Counted from the first letter of the stretch, positions 1 to 10,539 are shown. The stretch: DNA of 43,962 bases from an uncultured Planctomycetaceae bacterium (GCA_943787265.1 CALSLT010000034.1:1-43962), one strand, 5' to 3'. Notes: generated by a model from the sequence alone, not told the origin. Program-made: numbers and translations.

Positions 1-344
1 CGGCCGCATCTGGCTGAACCAGCAGATCCCGTAGGCTCACACGCCGCAGCCAGTAGCACAACCGTGCACCGCGACTCGATCGCGAAGAGGCTTTCCGCAC
101 GGAGTCTGGAGCCACACTGGCACGCGATTCCGTCGCGTAAGCCGCAACAGACCGCAGCTATGCCGGCAAATGCCACCGGCCGAGAACGGTATCAGGAAAA
201 TTCTGAGTTTTCCGTGTAACGATCCTGATTCCGATCTGCATAGACATTCTGCGGACATCCGCAACATGACCAGAACAGCGGAGCTGCCAAGTCATTGGGC
301 CCGACTGACTTCATTTCCTGTATCACTTTTAAGGGCAATCAATC
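1..344. other. Gene-free leader upstream of the surface-protein gene
   Basis: I see no convincing coding region here; the open frames on both strands are short, rich in Arg, Cys and Ser, and match no family I know. The stretch holds one copy of a short dispersed element (89-120) and then runs up to the ATG at 345. No clear promoter was recognised by eye. Confidence 0.5.
89..120 (+). repeat. Dispersed GC-rich element, copy 1
   Basis: This stretch aligns without gaps to 6603-6634, with about five mismatches over 32 bases. The shared core is GCTT, one variable base, then CCGCACGGAGT, then GGAGCCAC. In the second copy the core is palindromic (CCGCAC, GGA, GTGCGG), so it can form a small hairpin; copy 1 has lost part of that symmetry. 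The two copies lie upstream of the surface-protein gene and of the kinase gene. Confidence 0.55.
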
Positions 345-901
345 ATGCGAATCACTAACTGGCTCAGTCGTCTTGCAGCACCGAAATCAGGCCGTTCATT
401 CGGTAAGGCTCGCCGCCGATCAACTCAGCGTCGTCAGAATGCTGTTTCGATGGAAGCTCTGGAACAACGTACGCTTCTGGCTGCATTCGGCTGGACAGCC
501 GGAGTTGACGGAAACTGGTCGGACGCGGGGAACTGGACAGTGACGTCCGGCTCAGACGCCGACGGACTCCCGGACGCCGATGACTCGGTGACGTTCGATG
601 CAGCGTCTGCAGCCAATTCAACGATCGATGGAAACTTCTCCGTCCAAAGTCTGAATGTTTCGGCAGGCTTTGCCGGGGTCGTAAGTCTCGGCGCAAACAC
701 CCTCTCAACACAAAGCGGATTCGCGGTTGCTGATGCGGGTAGATTCGACGCCGGAACGGGAACCGAGCAGTTCCTGGGAATCAGACGGTCAACAGCGCCG
801 CCGACGTCCACGACGCCGTCGTCAACATGAGCGGTTCGAGCCGTCTGACACTGGCGCAGGACCTGAACGTCGCCAATGACCTGACGATTCAGGCGACGGC
901 C

Positions 902-1061
902 GGCATTCAGCGATCGAATTCGAGCGCTGCGGCCATCAAGGTCAGTGGCGACGTCACGTCCAATGATTCGGACTATCTGAGCACCAGCAGCAGCGGAAAC
1001 CGAATCGCGACCGTCGCACTGGTCGGTGCTGGCGATCAGACGCTCACCGGCAATGGCGCAC
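902..1061 (+). repeat. 160-bp direct repeat, unit 1, inside the surface-protein gene
   Basis: This segment recurs at 1325-1484 with one difference (C at 1033, T at 1456). The offset is 423 bp, exactly 141 codons, so the repeat is in frame with itself. It encodes a Ser/Thr/Asn-rich beta-repeat stretch containing NDSDYLSTSSSGNR. Confidence 0.9.
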
Positions 1062-1324
1062 AGCACAGTGTCAATGTTTCGAAAACCGGCGGTGATGTGC
1101 TGCTGCCAGCGAACTTCATCGTCCGCGATGGCGGCTTCAGTGGCAGCGGAGCTATCAAAAACACGTCGGGAACGGAAACATCCGGCCGTCTGGTTTTTGG
1201 TGGTAACAATGTCTCGACGAGCTTCACCGGTACGATCGACGACCTGTATGTCAATCAGAACCAGCGTCTGACGCTGAGCGCGGACCTGAATGTGACCAAC
1301 GATCTGACGATCCAGAAGGTCCAG

Positions 1325-1484
1325 GGCATTCAGCGATCGAATTCGAGCGCTGCGGCCATCAAGGTCAGTGGCGACGTCACGTCCAATGATTCGGACTATC
1401 TGAGCACCAGCAGCAGCGGAAACCGAATCGCGACCGTCGCACTGGTCGGTGCTGGTGATCAGACGCTCACCGGCAATGGCGCAC
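1325..1484 (+). repeat. 160-bp direct repeat, unit 2, inside the surface-protein gene
   Basis: This is the second copy of the 902-1061 sequence with a single transition. Flanking sequence outside the 160 bp is related in protein (RLTL..DLNV.NDLTIQ) but clearly diverged in DNA. That suggests recent homogenisation of the core rather than a fresh duplication of the whole module. Confidence 0.9.
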
Positions 1485-4400
1485 TGCACTACCTCGACAT
1501 TGACAAGTCCGGTGGTGGCGATGTGCTGATGCCCGCTTTCAACAGAAACTTTGTTGCGGTCACAGTCAGCTCCGGTGAGTGGGACGTGCTCGGTAACACT
1601 GTCACAGCCACAAGCGGCTTCACAGCCCACGGCGGAGCTATTGCCGGATCAGGAACACTCAATGGAAATCTGACACTGAACAGTGGGTCCGCGCTCAATG
1701 TTGGTATCAATGGTGACACGCCGGTAACGCAGCATGATCAGCTTGTTGTCAACGGAGCCGTCGCGATCAATGGCGCGGCGTTGACCGGCACAACCGGAGC
1801 CGCCCCAAGCGGATCGATCACGATCGTCGCCAACGACGGGACGACAACATCAGCGAGTGGAAGTTCGCCGGTGCGGGTGCCACGGCAGCGTTGTGACAAT
1901 CGGTGGGCAGGATTACGAGATCACCTACAACGGCGACACTGGCAACGATGGTCGTTCTGACGGCCGTCAGTGCGAACGAAGCTCCGGTTGTCAACGACCA
2001 GTCCTTCTCGCTCGACGAGAACAGTTCCAACGGCACGGTCGTTGGAACGGCAGTCGCCAGTGATGCTGATCTGCCAGGTGACACACTCACATGGTCAATC
2101 ACTGCGGGAAACACAGGCGGAGCGTTCGCCATCAACGCGACGAACGGTCAGGTCACGGTAGCTAACAGCCGCGAACCGTCGATTTCGAAACCACTCCGTC
2201 GTTTGGCCTGACTGTTCAGGTGGAAGACAGTGAGGGGAGAAACCGATACGGCAACTGTCACGGTCACTCTGAACGACTTGCAGTCCACCCTGTCGATCGG
2301 CGATGCATCCGTCACCGAAGGCGCGATCTGGAATTTGCGGTCTCGCTGAGCAGTGCCGTCGCTCACGACACCAATCGTCAGCTACACGACAGCAGATGGG
2401 ACTGCGGACGGTAGTGACTACACCGCCGTTACCGGAACACTGACGATTCCGGCCGGTCAGACCAGTGGGACGATCACCGTCGCGACAACTGGAGACAACC
2501 TCGTCGAAATCGATGAAACGCTGACGGTTACTGCCACGGGAGTGTCGGGCACAAACGATGTCAGTGGCGGCGGTGGAGCAACAGCCGGTGCTCCCCGTTG
2601 CAAGTCGACATTGGGCTGACCGGGCAGACGGTCGAGTCGGGATGGAATTCGATCACGTCCAGTGACAACTCAACTCCGCCGGCTGCTAACTTCGCCAGCG
2701 ACTTTGCGGCATCCGGCTCCGATGTGACTGTCGAATTTCTCGCCAACCGCTTCCGTGACCGTACGGACGTGACGATTGCCAATGGCGACATGCTTGAAGA
2801 CTTCGGCTTCATCTACGGCACTATGACTCTGCGTCTGGGCAACCTGGCAGCCGGTAGCTATGTCTTCACAGGCTACCACCACGACACGAACTTCCCCGGA
2901 CAGTTCATCCAGAACGGCAGTGTGAACGGAGCCGTCACGGCCGACGCGTCCGGTGCTCAGGGAATTCAGTCGACGGCGGCTCTGCGCCTGCGACTCCATC
3001 AACAAGCAGCAATCACCTTCACCAGCGGATGGCTCGACACCGATCGAGATCGTTTACACCCCGGCAGGCGGATCAACGCGGCAGTCCTGAGTGGATTCGA
3101 GCTGCAGGAGCAGTTGCTGCCGGCTCCCGAAGGCACGGGCACGATCGTCAACGACGACACGGCTCCGATCGCGGATGCTGGCGGTGCTTACGTCATCAAC
3201 GAAGGTGACGGCCTGTCACTTAATGCGTCGGCTTCTTCGGACGCCGATGATGGATTTGCCGGTCTGACATTCCGCTGGGATGTCGATGGTGACGGTGACA
3301 ACGACGAAAACGTCACTGGGGCCACACCGACGCTGACCGCAGCTCAATTGGCCGCTCTCGGTCTGACGACGATGCATCAGCGACCGTAACTGTGGAAGCA
3401 TCCGACGGAACGAATATCGACACGGCCTCGACCACGCTGACGATCAACAACGTGGCACCGTCAATCGTTGGTCTCAATCTAAGTCAACATCGATCAAAGA
3501 AGGCCAGTCGGCCACGCTGAGCGGTGTGGCCTCTGATCCAGGTTTGCCTGGACACCTTCACGCTCGATATCAACTGGGGTGACCCGGCAACGGCAGGTAA
3601 CTCTCAGTCGATCTCGCTGGGGACGACACCCTAAATGGTGGGGGCGTCACCTGGGATCCCGTATCGAGAGCGTTTACCGTTGAGCATGCTTATCCCGACG
3701 ACAACGGGACCGGCACCAGCAGCGATACGCACACGATCAACGTGATGATGACTGACGATGATGGCGGCACGACATCGGGCACCACGCCTGTAACAAATGG
3801 CAACGCGAACGATTAATCGTCCGGCTCTGGATTCCTATGGCAACTTCTCAATCATTGACAAGAACAGTCCAATTGCCGCTTCGGGCCTCGTGGACTCCTG
3901 GGAAATCTATGCCGCGAAGACAACGCCCGTCCGACTGCTGATCTTCCGACAGACCGGCAGTTCTTACGAACTGATCGCCGAGAGCCCATTGGTGACTCCG
4001 TCTGCAACTGGTGTGAGCTCGTTCTCGCTGGCCTCTCCGATTCCGGTTCAAGCTGGCGACCTGCTGGGCTATTACACTCAGAGCACCGGCGCGGTCCCCT
4101 ATAGCGGTGGTGGTACGGGGGGAATTGTTTACAGCAGCAACGGTGCGGGTGATCCCGTTGTCGGTACCCAACCTGGTGGTCGAAGGTTCGACTAGCCGAA
4201 CTTACTCGCTTGCCGTTTCGGTCTGGTTGGCCCGAGCGTGACGGTCAACAACGTGGCACCGGACTTCGAAGCCGGTTCAAACGAAACGCTGCTGCCGCCG
4301 GTTGTCGGCAGCTTCAGTCGCTCACTGAGCTTCACCGACCCGGGAGCTGATTCCTGGACCGGAACGGTCAGCTATGGCGACAGCGCGACTGTTCATAACC

Positions 4401-6439
4401 TGGCGATCAACCAGGCCACGAAGACGTTTGACCTCAATCACGTCTACACGATCGACGGTACCTACACCGTGACGGTCACGATTGAAGACGACGACACGGG
4501 AAGCCATACGGATACGTTCGACGTGACCGTACAGCTCAACACGCCCGCCCGGTTGCTCAGGACGATGATGTTTCTACTGACGAGGACACGTCGCTGCTGA
4601 TCAACGTTCTGGCTGACAATGGTCACGGAGTCGACTCAGACGCCGAAGGCAATATCGATGCCAGCCAGACTGTCAACCTGACGTCGCCGGCATCGGGAAC
4701 GCTCACCAATCACAACAATGGCACATTCACCTTCAACCCGAATGGCGACTTCGAATCGCTGCCGGCCGGGCAGTCGGCTCAGGTCAACTTCGACTACCAG
4801 ATTGAAGACACATTTGGTGAGACCGACGGTGCGACAGTCATCATCACGGTCAACGGCGTCAACGATGCGGCATCGATCAGTGGTGACAACGCAGGAGCCA
4901 TGACCGAAGACGACGCTGGCGACAGCGGTGTCATGAGTGTCAGCGATGTTGATACCGGCGAAAATGTCTTCCAGGCCCAGACCGGCTCAGTCGGAACGTA
5001 CGGCACATTCGCCATCAATGCTGTTGGCAACTGGACCTACGACCGCACCGGCCAATCTGCAGTCGCTGGCAGTCGGGGAATCAGTCGCCGACAGCTTCAC
5101 TGTGGTGTCGGCCGACGGCACGGACAGTGAAGTGGTCACGATTACGATCACCGGACTGAACGACGACCCGGCAGTCGACAACGCCGGTAACGTGACCGTT
5201 GATGAAGGCCAGACGGCTGCGAACTCGGGAACGTGGAGTGACATCGACGCATCCGACGTCGTCGCCCTGTCGGCCTCTACCGGCACGGTGACGAAGAATG
5301 CAAACGGCAGCTGGAACTGGAGCTTCAACACGGCCGACGGCCCGGATGAATCTCAGACGGTGACCATCACAGCCAACGACGGCAATGGCGGAATCGTCAA
5401 CACCAGCTTCCTGCTGACGGTGAACAATGTTGCTCCGACGCTCGATGGTGTTTCTTCTGATCACGACGAGGCGTGCAACAGCACTGAGGACGGCACGGTC
5501 TCCATCAACGGTTCGTTCGGTGACCCGGGACTTGATACTCACACGGTGAGCGTCGACTGGGGTGACGGCACGGTCGAGAACGTGTCTGTCGACCAGGTGG
5601 CCGACACCTTCAGCGGCACGCACGATTACGCGACCGGCGGCATCTTCACAATCACCGTGACTGTCACGGACAGCGACGGAGCCGTCTCGGATGCACTGAC
5701 CACAGTGGCAGTGGCCCAGGGCGTGGGTGTTGTTGACGGGACGCTCTACATCATCGGCACCGACGGCCGGGATCACGTCAACATCAAGATCAACGAGAAG
5801 AAGGACCAACTGAAGGTCGACGTCAAACTGAACCAGGGCGGCAGCGATGGCGGTTCAGACGGCGGCAAGGACAAAGGGAAAGGCAAGAAGAAAGGCGGTA
5901 GCGACGGTGGTTCAGATGGCGGCGGAGACCGTATCAAAGAAACGTACATGGCATCTGCCATCGACCAGATCGTCGCCATCTTGTGCGGCGGCAACGACCA
6001 CTACAACGGTGGCAGTGATGGCGGCTCCGACGGAGGCAACGACATCGCTATCTCGCAGATTGTGCTCGGCGGAGACGGCCACGACCACATAAAGGGTGGT
6101 CGTGGCAACGACGTTCTGATCGGCGGTGCCGGGAAGGACAAACTGTCTGGCGGCTCCGGCAACGACATCCTCATCGGTGGGGATGGCAAGGACAAGCTGA
6201 AAGGCGGCCGTGACAACGACCTGCTGATCGGCGGTTCGACGGATAATCAGGACGACCAGAGTGCCCTCGATTCTGCATTGTCTGCGTGGGGATCTGGCAG
6301 CCTCGCGAACGCACTGCTCGCTCTGGGTGACGATGTTGACGACTTCGACAAGGACGATCTCAAGGGTGAAAAAGGATCCGATCATCTGATCGGCGGAGTG
6401 AAGGACAAAGTGAAGCAGTAATCACTGCCTCGAAGCATG

Positions 6440-6477
6440 CGGCCGCTCGGAATCTATTCCGAGTGGCCGTTTTTTTT
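6440..6477 (+). terminator. Rho-independent terminator of the surface-protein gene
   Basis: A 12-bp stem (CGGCCGCTCGGA pairing with TCCGAGTGGCCG, one G-T wobble) with a 6-base loop is followed at once by eight T residues (6470-6477). It begins 18 bases after the stop codon at 6421. Confidence 0.93.
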
Positions 6478-6602
6478 CACTACTCGGTCGTTGTCAGCTG
6501 CACCGTGGCACGACACACCGTGTCGTTTTGCCCCCCTCGTCACAAGCAAGCCGCTGACCTCTTCGGCACGTGCGAGAATGATTTGACTGTTCGATGTTGA
6601 CG

Positions 6603-6634
6603 GGCTTACCGCACGGAGTGCGGAGCCACTGTGG
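6603..6634 (+). repeat. Dispersed GC-rich element, copy 2
   Basis: This is the partner of 89-120. Here the core CCGCAC-GGA-GTGCGG is a perfect 6-bp inverted repeat with a three-base loop. It sits about 120 bases before the kinase start. Confidence 0.55.
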
Positions 6635-6755
6635 AAAGTCGTTTCTTACGCATTACATTGTCTACCGCAGGCTGGATTCCAGGCAGAGACAGTCCGACAG
6701 CTTACGAGCCGCCTGGCAGAAACGGTCCGGGAATCCGGTCTGCGGAGTTTTTCAA

Positions 6756-7285
6756 ATGACAACGAACATCGTTTATCTCATGAGAGGCCTGCCTGGTTGC
6801 GGCAAAAGTCACATGGCTAACCGACTGGCCGGCTCCGACGGAGTCGTTCTGGAAACCGACCAGTATTTCTACACTCAGGTCGGCGACAACGAGCTGTCAT
6901 ACGATTTGACAAAGACCTGCTTCCGGCCGCTCGTGCCTGGAACCTTGCCCAGTTCCGCGACGCTCTTACACGAAGCGTCTCCCCCATCATCATCGACCGA
7001 GGCAACGGCCTGAACCCGGAAACTCACGAGTTCGCAGCCCTTGGCATCGCACACGGCTACAAAGTAGAACTGGCCGAACCAGACTCCTCGTGGTGGCAGG
7101 AGCTGAGAGTCCTCCTCAAATACAAAGAGTTCGTCGCGGACGATCTATTCGACCAATGGGCCACAGCTCTCGCCACCGAAAGCAGAACCGGCCACCGAGT
7201 CCCCGCCTCAACCATCCGCAAATGGATGCGCCACTGGCGCCATGATGTTTCAGCTGAGACAATCCTTAAGTACACAGAATCTTGA
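6756..7285 (+). pseudogene. P-loop (AAA-type) nucleotide-binding kinase-like protein, frameshifted
   Basis: The ATG at 6756 opens MTTNIVYLMRGLPGCGKSHM, with a Walker A motif GLPGCGKS at residues 11-18 and ETDQYF further on. This is the layout of small polynucleotide-kinase or NEDD4BP2-like ATP-binding proteins. Near 6914 the frame is lost; adding one G there (AAAGGAC instead of AAAGAC) restores a continuous reading through LLPAARAWNLAQFRDALT and IIIDRGNGLNPETHEFAALG to the TGA at 7283-7285. The repaired protein would be about 176 residues, a normal length for the family. The neighbours give no clue to the substrate. The single-base homopolymer change means a sequence error is as likely as a real mutation. 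Confidence 0.7.
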
Positions 7286-8123
7286 ACGTCTAACACATGC
7301 AATGGGCCGAGCGTATTTTCGATTCCGTGTAACTCAGCCTCACGGTCCACCAAAGTAGCGAACAATATAAGTCACTCAGCTGTCCGAATTCGCACGGCAC
7401 GTGCAGTCAGGCTGACTCGACGGTGATTTCGCTCCTTTGTCAGGTTTTCGCGACCGGGAGCAGAGCCGAGATAATAGAAGTCCCGTTGTCGACCGGGGCG
7501 ATGACGCCAGATTCAGTCTCAAGTGGAGATTCTGTGCGAATTGCAAGATTCTTAGTTGAGAGGTCGAACAGTTTTTCGTCATGGTGCCATGTCACGGAAT
7601 GGACATGGGTGCTTTGTTGTGTCCGATACATTCGGAATTTTCCCATAAATGTCAGACAATTCTGACCTGGCAGATTGCTGCTGATTATTCATTCGATGTC
7701 GCCCGCTCGTCCCGTGCACGATCAGAAACTTACGCCGAGGGAATCTGAATTGTTCTGGAGGCCAATTCAATCACGTCTGTGATGCTCTGTCTTGCTGCCA
7801 TGCTTCCAATTGACGCGGCTGTACAACTTCCGTTTGCTTATCAAGGTGGTGATGCGGTCGCGGCGGGGCAACTCTACACAGAGCTGCTCCGCCATCCGAA
7901 TGGGCTTCCGGCTCTGTTGGCTCAACAGGCACGACCATCGAGTCAGGTTGCTTAGGAGTCGCGACTGGCGATCGTGCATCAGAGACTGACAAGCAAAGTT
8001 CGACCGCCCGACAACCGGGAGTTGTCGCTCATGCTTGAACCGCTCGTCGATCACCTGGCGCATGAGTTTGACTCGATCGCTGGAAGTCCTCTGCTGCACC
8101 CTACCGAGTCTCAACCGCCGGCA
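7286..8123. other. Gene-poor stretch, probably mobile-element debris
   Basis: No family was recognised on either strand. The best open frame is a 68-codon one on the minus strand (7440-7646) with fairly ordinary amino-acid composition but no initiation signal or known motif. The right part (7760-8120) is open on both strands for short stretches and abuts an IS3-type transposase tail, so it may be degraded insertion-sequence DNA. I cannot show that directly. Confidence 0.4.
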
Positions 8124-8250
8124 GTTGGATTACAACCATCGCCGCATCCATAGTGCATTGGACTATCAAACCCCCGCCGCCTATGCGGCCGACTGTGTTC
8201 TTCCGGCTTCGGCTGCGCCTCAGCCTCCAGAACACAGTCGAATTACTTAA
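8124..8250 (+). pseudogene. C-terminal remnant of an IS3-family transposase
   Basis: The frame ending at TAA 8248-8250 contains LDYNHRRIHSALDYQTPAAYA. This matches the extreme C-terminus of IS3-family DDE transposases, where YNxxRxHxALxxxTPxxYxA is standard. The DDE residues and everything upstream are missing, and the sequence before about 8124 does not continue the family. This is an orphan tail about 42 codons long, unrelated to the intact IS3 element at 42247-43533, whose tail reads YNSKRIHQTLGYKTPDEF. Confidence 0.7.
8190..8240 (+). repeat. Perfect 12-bp inverted repeat in the transposase tail
   Basis: CGACTGTGTTCT (8190-8201) is repeated in inverted form as AGAACACAGTCG (8229-8240) around a 27-base C-rich loop. 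It overlaps the last codons of the IS3-type remnant, a place where some insertion sequences carry a termination hairpin. No T tract follows. Confidence 0.7.
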
Positions 8251-8468
8251 CTCGATTCTCTCACTCGCAATAGATCAAAGTCCGGGGGGTGGTCAGGGTC
8301 CATTCCCTCCTGTGACTGTTTTTTTTACACTCCGCGATCTGTCAACGCCTCGGATCACTCGGTTTTAGCCCGCCTCGTCGTGTTGTCGCCAATTGGAAAT
8401 CCCCATCATCTCTCCAGAACGCTCTTCGGAGCCGACATGCTAGTCAGACTGAATTAGGTGCATCACTC

Positions 8469-9782
8469 ATGGCTGATTCGACGGCAATTCTCACGGATAA
8501 ACTACACGAGTACCCCCAACAGGATGTCATCGACGGAGGATCGGCTTCGATTCTTGATGACTGCCTCAATCAGAACGACGGGGTGTTGCAACTTTTGCAC
8601 CGCTACGCTGGCCGAACTTTTTGTACGCCAGGCAGACGCATTCGCCTTGATGAGCAATCGTACTATCCGGACTACATGAACGGTACGGGGCTCGATGAAC
8701 TCTGGATGTGCTGCACCGTTCCCATCGTGACGGGCGTCATCGATACACGCACGAACAAGGCTCCGTTTCGCGAAGGTGAAGCGCACGTCCTCACTCCGAA
8801 CGGCCAGGTCATCTCGCTGCAGGATTTGATCGTTGCCAATCCGGAAGCGGTCATGGGTGAGAAGGTTACGGCCTTTTCGAAATCGCTGTACGGCGATCCG
8901 ACCTGGCCGATTGTGTCTAAGAAGTTCGACAACCTGAATCCGATTCCGCACCATCTTCACTGGTCGAAGTGGGAAGTCTACGACATCAATTCTTTCGACA
9001 ATCCTGGAGTCAGTCCCTCGCACTATCACACCACGGCAATGGGACTGTACCCGTTCGTGACGAAGGATCAGTTCCTTGACTGCATGAAGCGTTGGGGACA
9101 GGGCGAGTACAACGGGGTCCGTCACTTGTCGCCTCACACGATGATGCATATTGATAACGGCTTCGTGATGCCGAACGGTGTGCTGCACTCGCCAACGGAT
9201 CTTTGCACGCACGAGCTGCACGTCACGATGGACGAGCACTTTCTGGCCGAAGACCTTACCCTTGACGGACGTATCGGAGCTGCGGATGCGTTTTACGCCT
9301 GCCGGGAAGAGGACTATCCAAAAGACAAGCACGAAGACTGGGAGTTCCTGGTTGATACGTTCGACTTCGAAGCGAATCAGGACTCGGACTTCGTCCGGAA
9401 GAATTCGCGTCCGGCAATCACCGCTGAAGAATTCACAGGCGACGGAGTAGGCGCAAAGTGGATCGTTTACGGTGATTTCCTCGGCGACCAGAAGTGCTCG
9501 ATTCTCCGACTTACCGTGGCGCCAGGTGGCAAGACAAATTTCTGTCCGGAGAGTCCCGCATTATTCCACACGAATGGCGGAAGCGGCCGCGTTGGAAAGC
9601 TCGAAGTGCGATATCACCAGGATATGAAGCTTGGCGAGATCTACCCCGAGATCGGATTCATCACTCAGGCCGCACTCGCAAACGGCGGTGTGGAAATCGA
9701 AAACTTGGGCTCTGAACCGCTCGTGCTGACCTTCGACTTCCCGCAGAACGCGCATTCCCAAACGCCCGGCGTTGCCCGTTAA
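8469..9782 (+). CDS. Cupin-fold sugar-isomerase-like protein (phosphomannose-isomerase type)
   Basis: This 437-residue cytoplasmic-looking protein has no signal peptide. It has two cupin-like metal-binding segments: PHHLHWSKWEVYD with SHYHTTAMGLYPF (residues about 160-200), and MPNGVLHSPTDLCTHELH further on. The spaced His and Glu residues resemble the Zn site of type I phosphomannose isomerases and related aldose isomerases. The C-terminal half (LRLTVAPGGKTNF to ALANGGVEIENLG) fits a second beta-barrel. The likely role is a cytoplasmic sugar or sugar-phosphate isomerisation, but the substrate cannot be read from sequence. The ATG at 8469 is the first good start; only a weak purine-rich site precedes it. 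The frame is intact, unlike its left neighbours. It appears to be a single-gene unit followed by a hairpin. Confidence 0.7.
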   Translation: MADSTAILTDKLHEYPQQDVIDGGSASILDDCLNQNDGVLQLLHRYAGRTFCTPGRRIRLDEQSYYPDYMNGTGLDELWMCCTVPIVTGVIDTRTNKAPFREGEAHVLTPNGQVISLQDLIVANPEAVMGEKVTAFSKSLYGDPTWPIVSKKFDNLNPIPHHLHWSKWEVYDINSFDNPGVSPSHYHTTAMGLYPFVTKDQFLDCMKRWGQGEYNGVRHLSPHTMMHIDNGFVMPNGVLHSPTDLCTHELHVTMDEHFLAEDLTLDGRIGAADAFYACREEDYPKDKHEDWEFLVDTFDFEANQDSDFVRKNSRPAITAEEFTGDGVGAKWIVYGDFLGDQKCSILRLTVAPGGKTNFCPESPALFHTNGGSGRVGKLEVRYHQDMKLGEIYPEIGFITQAALANGGVEIENLGSEPLVLTFDFPQNAHSQTPGVAR

Positions 9783-9818
9783 GAACTGGTCGCTCGATTT
9801 CAGTAATCCGCATACTGG

Positions 9819-9850
9819 ACTGCCTCATTGGTCATCTTGACCGAGGCAGT
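9819..9850 (+). terminator. Hairpin after the cupin gene
   Basis: ACTGCCTC (9819-9826) pairs with GAGGCAGT (9843-9850), and an inner GGTCA/TGACC stem is separated by a three-base bulge. It starts 36 bases past the stop. No T run follows, so terminator function is likely but not certain. Confidence 0.55.
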
Positions 9851-9929
9851 TGACCGCAACGACCAGCGTTATTTCCTGGACCATCTCGCTATTGGTAACG
9901 GAAAGCGCGAACAGGGATGACTGCAGCGT

Positions 9930-9957
9930 GATCCCTTGCTCACGCGTCGGATTACCA
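9930..9957 (-). repeat. Palindromic element A, half copy
   Basis: GATCCCTTGCTCACGCGTCG followed by GATTACCA matches the right arm of the full element at 11958-11982 with a few changes. Only one arm is present here. Confidence 0.7.
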
Positions 9958-10477
9958 CTTTGCGCTGACTCATGGGCTCATATACAAGCATCCGCGCAGC
10001 TTCGTCTCGAAGCTGACTGCATTGAGCTTTGTCGTTCTCGCGGTGACGGGAATCCGGGCCTTTGTGCGGCCACTCTCGTTCGGCGTCGTTGGTCCGCCCG
10101 ACCACCTGCTCATTGAAGTCGACCAGCTTGATGACGATCAACCATCGCTGGTGTGCCCCGTCGAGATCGACAACGCCGACCCGCACGCGTTTCAGTTGCT
10201 GGATCTGGTCGGTTATCCGAAGCGTGAAGAAGATGACAGCAGCGGCAAAGAAGTGTAGGCACTCTACTTCGTGGATGAACGATTCAGTTCCGTGGTCGAT
10301 CTGATTGACAGCGTCTTACTGACAATTGATCGAGACCGAATGCGAACTGCCCACGCTCCGCGATTACAAAAAATTCTCTAGAATCGCGAATTTACTGCGT
10401 TAAATCCGACTTGGACCGGCAGCGGTGGGTTGCTGCGTTGCGTCCAAAGGGAATATTGGATTTATTGTTGAATCAAT

Positions 10478-10539
10478 CTCACACGAAATCACAAAGCGAG
10501 ACAATGATTAGCTTTGTGCCTTCGTGTCTTTGTGTGAGA
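10478..10539. repeat. Inverted repeat B, copy 1
   Basis: The left arm TCTCACACGAAATCACAAAGC (10478-10498) faces the right arm GCTTTGTGCCTTCGTGTCTT continuing to TGTGTGAGA (10511-10539). Both arms belong to the family also seen at 16972-17063 and 25851-25915. The element lies just upstream of the DUF1552 gene. Confidence 0.75.

Larger units (their letters stand above)
345..6421 (+). pseudogene. Giant cadherin/VCBS/PKD/RTX-like calcium-binding surface protein, multiply frameshifted
   Basis: Read across frames, this is one long extracellular adhesin-like protein of about 2000 residues. The start at 345 gives a basic N-terminus followed by MEALEQRTLLAA, a variant of the planctomycetal LEPR-xLL export motif. 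Next comes an autotransporter-like beta-repeat region (residues about 40-540), then cadherin/VCBS/PKD modules recognisable by motifs such as VNNVAPT, DWGDGTV and VTITITGLND. The C-terminus has RTX-type nonapeptides (GGAGKDKL, GGSGNDIL, GGDGKDKL), which bind calcium in that family. The frame changes at least ten times. Examples are near 776 (one G missing), around 1857, at 1950 (one extra G), and at several points in 2160-2350, 2600, 3390-3800, 4200, 4600 and 5060. Only the last ~1.35 kb reads cleanly to the stop. Either the gene is decaying or this segment contains sequence errors. It probably stands alone, since a strong terminator follows. Confidence 0.8.

Noticed and set aside
902..1484. 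CRISPR-like or VNTR array.
   Set aside because: There are only two copies, each 160 bp, inside a coding region and in frame. This is a protein-module repeat.
434..1630. A 398-codon open frame on the minus strand.
   Set aside because: It lies fully opposite the surface-protein gene, exists because of repetitive GC-rich codons there, and its translation (rich in repeated DVATDLDGRSARIRSLNA) mirrors the plus-strand repeat. There is no start signal or known family.
5081..6385. Minus-strand open frames of 242 and 157 codons opposite the RTX region.
   Set aside because: They are Val/Ala/Asp-rich shadows of the GGxDGxD repeats and have no independent support.
7440..7646. A 68-codon minus-strand frame with plausible composition.
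   Set aside because: It has no Shine-Dalgarno sequence, no homology I recognise, and an overlapping open frame on the other strand. Evidence is too thin for a gene call.
10022..10258. Possible small membrane protein (78 codons from TTG).
   Set aside because: It has no ATG or ribosome site, an abrupt upstream edge, and no recognised family. I mention it only as part of the intergenic entry.
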